Source: Porticoccaceae bacterium (GTDB lineage Bacteria > Pseudomonadota > Gammaproteobacteria > Pseudomonadales > Porticoccaceae). From it: a DNA stretch of 64,000 bases. Position 1 is the stretch's first letter. Each line of letters begins with the position of its first letter. The DNA lies in assembly GCA_026005035.1 (NCBI GenBank), contig BPKH01000003.1:124001-188000 (forward strand). Reading direction: 5' to 3'. The notes under the pieces are model-generated. The model was not told where the DNA came from. It was given only the letters and a program-made list of their open reading frames with translations, and made no database searches. A program made the translations under genes and the position numbers. This document shows positions 59,415 through 64,000 of this stretch, piece by piece.

Positions 59415-60391
59415 CGCGCCGGGGTGACACCGGTCCAGCGGCGAAAGGCGCGGATGAAGGCGCTGGCCTCCGAAAAGCCCGAGGCCGCGGCCACCTCTTC
59501 CACCGTGCGGTCGCCGGTGGAGAGATGGTGGATGGCGAGATCGCGCCGCGCCTGCCGTTTCAGTTCCGCGAAGCGGTGGCCCTCGGCTAGCAAGCGGCGG
59601 CGCAGGGTGTGGGCCGCCACTCCAAGGCGGGCGGCGACTGCCGGCAGGGTGTTGAGGCGCTGCGGATCGCGGTGGAGCTCGGCCATCACCCGAGCGCCCC
59701 AAGAGGTCCGGTCCAGGTCCTGGACGATGAATTCGTACAGGGGGTGGCGGAGGAGGCGGCGCAGCTCGGCGGGCTCGCGGCGGATCGGCGCGGCGAGGGT
59801 GTCGGCGGCGAAGGAAAGGGCCGCCCGGGGCGCGGCGAAGCGGACGGGAAAGGCGTAGAACAGATTGCGGTATTCCCGCTGGTGAGGGGGGGCCGGAAAG
59901 GGCATCTCGACTCCCACCAAGGGCACCCGCTCGCGAGCGAGCCAACACAGCAGCCGGTGGGCGGCGAACAGAAAGAGCTCGTAGGCATAGGGGCCGGCGG
60001 CACCGCCCACCGCCTCGACCGCCAGCACCACTCGGCGCTCATCCCGCTCCAGTCGGGGAACGAGCCCGCGGCCCAGAAAGCCGTAGAAGCGGACCAGGCG
60101 GTGGAGCGCGCCGGCGAGGTGCGGGGCGTGGATCGCCCAGTGGCACATGGCGGCGAAGCTGCCCACGGGGACCGGCGTCGGCCCGTGGCCCACCAGCTCG
60201 TCCTCCAGGGCCAGAATGGCGGCGGTCTGCAGGTCGGCGTAGCGGCGCGCCGAAACGCGCGCCTCGGCGTGGTGCACCAGCGCCGGCGGGATGCCGGCCG
60301 CGTGCAGCAGCGCCGCCTCGTCGACGCCCCGCCGCGACAGGTGGGCCAGGATGGCCCGCACGAAGTGCATGTGGACGGACGTGGTGGCCAC
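59396..60391 (-). CDS. AraC family transcriptional regulator (OruR-type sensor domain)
   Basis: 331 residues from GTG at 60391; ATG at 60370 is an alternative start. The N-terminal arabinose-binding-type domain (about 15-200) is of the OruR/ArgR-like kind. The C-terminal AraC DNA-binding domain (about 235-330) has two helix-turn-helix units: LPAVAARLGVAAHTLRRRLLAEG and TVEEVAAASGFSEASAFIRAFRRWTG, ending TPARYRR. It is divergent from the thiolase-FadB-hydratase operon and likely activates it in response to a fatty acid or aromatic CoA precursor. The 130-base gap contains repeated TGTC elements. Confidence 0.9.
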   Translation of the reverse strand: MATTSVHMHFVRAILAHLSRRGVDEAALLHAAGIPPALVHHAEARVSARRYADLQTAAILALEDELVGHGPTPVPVGSFAAMCHWAIHAPHLAGALHRLVRFYGFLGRGLVPRLERDERRVVLAVEAVGGAAGPYAYELFLFAAHRLLCWLARERVPLVGVEMPFPAPPHQREYRNLFYAFPVRFAAPRAALSFAADTLAAPIRREPAELRRLLRHPLYEFIVQDLDRTSWGARVMAELHRDPQRLNTLPAVAARLGVAAHTLRRRLLAEGHRFAELKRQARRDLAIHHLSTGDRTVEEVAAASGFSEASAFIRAFRRWTGVTPARYRRAH

Positions 60392-60406
60392 TGATGCGCC
60401 GGGATC

Positions 60407-60432
60407 TGTCAGAAAATGTCAATTTTAGTGTC
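60407..60432. promoter_or_regulatory. direct TGTC repeats, candidate AraC-regulator operator
   Basis: TGTC occurs at 60407, 60417 and 60429 in an AT-rich block (AGAAAATGTCAATTTTAG). The spacings of 10 and 12 bases place the copies on nearly one face of the helix. It lies between the regulator start and the thiolase -35. Confidence 0.45.
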
Positions 60433-60443
60433 GAAATGGGCCC

Positions 60444-60471
60444 TTGCAACGGGCCGCGCCGGTCTGATAAT
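60444..60471 (+). promoter_or_regulatory. promoter of the thiolase operon
   Basis: TTGCAA, 16 bases and GATAAT, about 12 bases downstream of the TGTC repeats, the usual class II activator arrangement. The leader would be about 45 bases. Confidence 0.5.
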
Positions 60472-60521
60472 TGGGCGCTCGGCCGCCACCGGCGGCACCT
60501 GGCAACGGTTCGGATGAGACC

Positions 60522-61730
60522 ATGGCTGAAACCGCATACATCTACGACGCGATCCGCACCCCCCGCGGCCGCGGGCGGAGCGACGGCTCCCTCCACGAGG
60601 TCAAGCCCGTCGCCCTGGCCGCCGGCCTGCTGCGCGAGCTGCAGCGCCGCCACGATTTGGATACGGCCCGGGTGGACGACGTGATCCTGGGCTGCGTGAC
60701 TCCGGTGGGCGAGCAGGGCAGCTGTATCGCCAAGACGGCGGTGCAGTTTGCCGGCTGGGATCTCTCCGTGCCCGGATTCCAGCTGGATCGGTTTTGCGCC
60801 TCGGGGCTCGAAGCGGTCAACCTGGCGGCCATGAAGGTCGCCTCTGGCTGGGAAGAACTGGTGGTGGCGGGCGGCGTGGAGAGCATGTCCCGAGTGAAGA
60901 TGTTCTCCAACGGCGGCGCCTGGCTCAACGACCCGGAGGTGACCATCCAGGAACACTTCGTGCCCCAGGGATTGGGCGCCGACGCCATCGCCACCCTCGG
61001 CGGCTGGACTCGGGAGGACGTGGACGCCTACGCCCTGGAGTCGCAGCGGCGGGCGGCGCGCGCCCGGGACAGTGGCTACTTCGACCGCTCGGTGGTGCCG
61101 GTGGTGGACCGCAACGGGCTCGTCATTCTGGAACGCGACGAGTACATCAAGCCGAACACCACCCTCGAGGGGCTGGCCGCGTTGCCGCCGGCCTTCGCCG
61201 CCCTGGGCGCGCTTGGCTACGACGAGATCCTGCTCGCCCGCTACCCCCACCTGGAGCGGATCGACCACGTCCACACCGCGGGCAACTCTTCGGGCATCGT
61301 CGACGGCGCGGCGGCGGTGTTGATCGGCAGCGAGCGGGCTGGGCGGGCGCTGGGGCTCGAGCCCCGCGCGCGCATCGTCGCCACCGCGGTGCTCTCCACC
61401 GACCCGGTACTGATGCTCACCGGTCCCGCTCCCGCGGCGCGCAAGTGCCTCGCCAAGGCGGGATTGCGGGTGGAGGATGTGGATCTGTTCGAGGTCAACG
61501 AGGCCTTCGCCGCGATCGTCCTGCGCTTCATGGACGAGCTCCACGTGGACCACGAGATCGTCAACGTCAACGGCGGCGCCATCGCCCTGGGCCACCCGCT
61601 GGGCGCCACCGGGGCGATGCTGGTGGGCACTCTCCTCGACGAGTTGGAGCGGCGCCACCTCAAGCGGGGCCTGGTGGCGCTGTGCGTGGGCGGCGGCATG
61701 GGCATCGCCACCCTCATCGAGCGGCTCTAG
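60522..61730 (+). CDS. acetyl-CoA acyltransferase (thiolase)
   Basis: 402 residues, ATG at 60522. The nucleophilic Cys92 is in [33 protein letters not shown] (catalytic histidine) and the second cysteine in [10 protein letters not shown] are all present. It cleaves 3-oxoacyl-CoA with CoA at the end of beta-oxidation or an aromatic ring-degradation pathway. It resembles FadA/FadI more than biosynthetic PhbA, given the FadB-type gene directly downstream. Confidence 0.93.
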   Translation: MAETAYIYDAIRTPRGRGRSDGSLHEVKPVALAAGLLRELQRRHDLDTARVDDVILGCVTPVGEQGSCIAKTAVQFAGWDLSVPGFQLDRFCASGLEAVNLAAMKVASGWEELVVAGGVESMSRVKMFSNGGAWLNDPEVTIQEHFVPQGLGADAIATLGGWTREDVDAYALESQRRAARARDSGYFDRSVVPVVDRNGLVILERDEYIKPNTTLEGLAALPPAFAALGALGYDEILLARYPHLERIDHVHTAGNSSGIVDGAAAVLIGSERAGRALGLEPRARIVATAVLSTDPVLMLTGPAPAARKCLAKAGLRVEDVDLFEVNEAFAAIVLRFMDELHVDHEIVNVNGGAIALGHPLGATGAMLVGTLLDELERRHLKRGLVALCVGGGMGIATLIERL

Positions 61731-61754
61731 TCGGATGCGGCCGGGAGGCACACC

Positions 61755-63878
61755 GTGAGCGAGACATTCAACGGGTTTCACTACGAAAAGGGCGACGACG
61801 GCATCGTCCTCGTCACCATGGACATGGCCGGTCCGGTCAACGCCATGAACGCCGATTTCCGCGCCGCCATGGCCTGGCTCGCCGACCGCCTGGAGGCGGA
61901 GGAAGACCTGGCCGGGGTGATCCTCGCCTCCGCCAAGGAGACCTTCTTCGCCGGCGGCGACCTCAAGGAGCTCATCGCCGCCGAGCGGGGCCAGGAGGGG
62001 GAGCTCTTCGCCACCTTCGAGGCCCTCAAACAGTGCATGCGGCGCATCGAGCGCCTGCCCGTGCCCGTGGTGGCGGCCATCAACGGCGCGGCCCTGGGCG
62101 GCGGCCTGGAGCTCGCCCTGATCGCCAACCACCGCATCGCCTGGGACCATCCCAAGGTGGTGCTCGGTTTTCCGGAGGTGACCCTGGGGCTTCTGCCCGG
62201 CGCCGGCGGCATCGTCCGCACCCTGCACAAGATCGGACTCGAGCGGGCGCTGCCGCTCCTCCTCGAGGGTCGGCGCTTCACCGCCCGGGAGGGAGTCGAG
62301 CTGGGGCTGGTGGATGAGCTGGTGGAGTCGCGCGAGGCGCTGGTGAGCGCGGCCCGGGAATGGATCCGCCGCCACCCCGGGGCCGGCGTCAAGCCCTGGG
62401 ACCTCAAGGGCTACCGGCTGCTGCCCTCCCCCGCCACGGTGACCCTCCTCCACCAGGCCAACGCCCGCTACTTCGCGCGCCACCACGACACCCTGCCGGC
62501 GCCGGCGCGGATCCTGTCGGTGGCCCACGACGTCTACTGCGTGGACTTCGACACGGCGCTGCGCATCGAGACGCGGGGGCTCGTCGAGCTCCTGATGACC
62601 ACCGAAGCCAAAAACTTGATCACGGCCAACTTCTTCCACTACAACCGGGTGCGCAGCGGCGCCAGCCGCCCGGCGGGCGTCGAGCGGCGGCGCTTCGCCC
62701 GGGTGGGGGTGGTGGGCGCCGGCACCATGGGGCGGGCCATCGCCGCCCTCTGCGCCCGCGCCGGCGTCGAGGTGGTGCTCCACGACCGGCGCGCGGAGGC
62801 CTGCACCGAGGCCCGCGCCCACTTGGAGGCGCTGTTGGCCAAGGGCTTCGCCAGGGCGGGGGACGAAGAGGCGCGGCGGCGCCTACTCGCCCGTCTCTCC
62901 TCCACCGCCGAGGGGGCCGACCTCGCCGCCTGCGACCTCTTTGTGGAGGCGGTGGACGAGGATCTCGAGGCCAAGCGCGCCGTGCTCGCCGAGCTGGAGC
63001 CGCTCCTCGGTCCCGAGCGTCCGCTGTTGAGCAACAGCTCTTCTCTGCCGGTGTCGCTGATCGGGCAGGGCAGTAGGGCCGCTTCCTGGCTGGTGGGCGC
63101 CCACTTCTTTTATCCAGCGGAAAAGATGGCCCTGGTCGAGGTGAGCGCCGCCGAGGAGACCGATTCCAGGGCGGTGGCCGCGGCCTTCGACCTGGCGCGA
63201 CAGCTCGACAAGTTGCCCATCCTGATCTCGGCCCGGCCCGGGCTTTTCACCACGCGGGTGTTTTGCACCTATCTGGACGAGGGCTGCCGCCTGCTCCTGG
63301 AGGGGATCGAGCCCGCCTTCATCGAAAACGTGGGCCGCCTGGTGGGGATGCCCCGAGGGCCCCTCGCCATTCACGACGAGGTGGGCCAGCGGTTGATCCG
63401 CCGCATCGTCCAGCCTCCCGCCGAGGCCCGTTCGCCGGCCGACCTGGCGGCGGTCGCCCAGGTGGCCGCGCGCTGGGTGTCGGAGTTCGGCCGCGGCGGC
63501 CGAGGGCACGGCGGTGGCTTTTACGACTACGACGAGGCGGGCGCTCGCCTGTGGCCGCGGCTGCGCGAGCTCTACCGCCGCCCCGGCGCCGCCATTGCGC
63601 CCGAGGAGGCCAAAGACCGGCTGCTCTTCCGCCAGGTGGTGGAAACCCTGCGCTGTCTCGAGGAGGGGGTGTTGCGCTCGGTCCCCGAGGGCAACGTCGG
63701 CTCCCTCTTGGGCATCGGCGCGCCCGCCTGGACGGGGGGCTTCATCCAATTCGTCAACGGCTACGGTCCGGCCCGCTTTGCCACCCGCTGCGCGGAGCTC
63801 GCCGACCGCTACGGACCCCGCTTCGCCGTGCCGAGCATCGCCCTGGCCGCGGCGGAGGCGGGGCGGGGAATCCAATGA
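61755..63878 (+). CDS. multifunctional enoyl-CoA hydratase/3-hydroxyacyl-CoA dehydrogenase (FadB/FadJ-like)
   Basis: 707 residues from GTG at 61755 with GGGAGG upstream. The crotonase domain (about 1-190) has the oxyanion-hole segments ETFFAGGDLKEL and NGAALGGGLELAL, and PEVTLGLLPGAGG carries the second catalytic glutamate. The dehydrogenase domain starts near residue 315 with RVGVVGAGTMGRAIA, followed by NSSSLPVSLI and HFFYPAEKMALVEV. The C-terminal domain is at about 500-700. It hydrates 2-enoyl-CoA and oxidises the 3-hydroxyacyl-CoA with NAD+. It forms a complex or pathway with the preceding thiolase. Confidence 0.93.
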   Translation: MSETFNGFHYEKGDDGIVLVTMDMAGPVNAMNADFRAAMAWLADRLEAEEDLAGVILASAKETFFAGGDLKELIAAERGQEGELFATFEALKQCMRRIERLPVPVVAAINGAALGGGLELALIANHRIAWDHPKVVLGFPEVTLGLLPGAGGIVRTLHKIGLERALPLLLEGRRFTAREGVELGLVDELVESREALVSAAREWIRRHPGAGVKPWDLKGYRLLPSPATVTLLHQANARYFARHHDTLPAPARILSVAHDVYCVDFDTALRIETRGLVELLMTTEAKNLITANFFHYNRVRSGASRPAGVERRRFARVGVVGAGTMGRAIAALCARAGVEVVLHDRRAEACTEARAHLEALLAKGFARAGDEEARRRLLARLSSTAEGADLAACDLFVEAVDEDLEAKRAVLAELEPLLGPERPLLSNSSSLPVSLIGQGSRAASWLVGAHFFYPAEKMALVEVSAAEETDSRAVAAAFDLARQLDKLPILISARPGLFTTRVFCTYLDEGCRLLLEGIEPAFIENVGRLVGMPRGPLAIHDEVGQRLIRRIVQPPAEARSPADLAAVAQVAARWVSEFGRGGRGHGGGFYDYDEAGARLWPRLRELYRRPGAAIAPEEAKDRLLFRQVVETLRCLEEGVLRSVPEGNVGSLLGIGAPAWTGGFIQFVNGYGPARFATRCAELADRYGPRFAVPSIALAAAEAGRGIQ

Positions 63879-63889
63879 GGAGCACCGAG

Positions 63890-64000
63890 ATGGCGCTGAC
63901 CTTCGTCGACTACGCGGTGGTCGGGCGGGTCGCCACCCTGACCCTGAACCGCCCCGACGCCATGAACGCCATGCACAAGCCCCTGCGGGACGACCTGGTG
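63890..64000 (+). CDS. enoyl-CoA hydratase/isomerase family protein, 5' part only
   Basis: 37 codons are visible before the window ends. ATG at 63890 follows GAGGAG with seven bases between; an in-frame ATG at 63875 overlaps the upstream stop as ATGA and is the alternative. VVGRVATLTLNRPDAMNAM is the crotonase N-terminal signature. It extends the fatty-acid or aromatic acyl-CoA degradation operon. Confidence 0.85.
   Translation, partial: MALTFVDYAVVGRVATLTLNRPDAMNAMHKPLRDDLV

Noticed and set aside
60039-62822. A 927-codon minus-strand frame opposite the thiolase and FadB-like genes
   Set aside because: Antisense to two clearly homologous enzymes and without domain similarity.

Overview
The window is a very GC-rich stretch of an ordinary bacterial chromosome, densely coded on both strands and mostly housekeeping. 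The gene orders point to a gammaproteobacterium: rnr-rlmB, rpsF-rpsR-(membrane protein)-rplI-dnaB, ilvB-ilvH-ilvC-pssA, guaB-guaA near a divergent xseA, and a holD-like gene before rimI. Catabolic genes (Rieske oxygenase, several SDRs, sulfotransferase-like protein, thiolase, FadB-type enzyme) and TonB receptors fit an environmental degrader of aromatic or steroid-like compounds. An Immundisolibacter-like lineage is possible, but the sequence alone does not prove it. I see no prophage, insertion sequence, CRISPR array or rRNA operon.

Left part (1-20.7 kb), accessory metabolism and surface functions: the start of a predicted F420:NADP oxidoreductase, a TonB receptor, a lone Rieske oxygenase alpha subunit facing an EthD-like gene and an SDR epimerase, pilU, a large PAS/GGDEF/EAL protein with a decayed GGDEF motif, two classical SDRs (one frameshifted) flanking a sulfotransferase, a TIM-barrel isomerase-like gene, a SnoaL-like gene, an MltB-type transglycosylase, an HdeD-like membrane protein, a second TonB receptor with a ketopantoate-reductase-like partner, a phasin and glyoxalase I. 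tRNA-Leu(CAG) follows.

Central part (20.9-42.6 kb), information processing and core metabolism: rnr-rlmB-CDP-alcohol phosphotransferase, the rpsF ribosomal operon through dnaB, panC, acetyl-CoA synthetase, der, a DUF481 outer-membrane protein, xseA divergent from an EmrAB-type exporter, guaBA, and a minus-strand cytochrome b561/YceI/YceI-like lipoprotein cluster. tRNA-Thr(CGT) follows.

Right part (42.8-64 kb): the SOS mutasome imuA-imuB-dnaE2 under a near-perfect LexA box; a divergent MASE1/CHASE/PAS/GGDEF protein with a decayed EAL domain; a SnoaL-like gene; ilvB-ilvH-ilvC with a long structured leader; pssA-holD-like-rimI-TudS/DUF1722 joined by ATGA overlaps; a glycerate-kinase-like gene; and an AraC regulator divergent from a thiolase/FadB/enoyl-CoA hydratase operon that runs off the right edge.

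Three genes (the SDR at 12 kb, cytochrome b561 and ilvB) each carry exactly one surplus C in a short C run. Removing it restores a normal protein in every case, so the likeliest explanation is a consensus error. A REP-like element recurs three times in the same orientation. No strikingly new multi-gene system is obvious. The best candidates for undescribed biology are the orphan Rieske/EthD-like/epimerase locus, the alternative hairpins in the ilv leader, and the operator-like repeats upstream of the thiolase operon.
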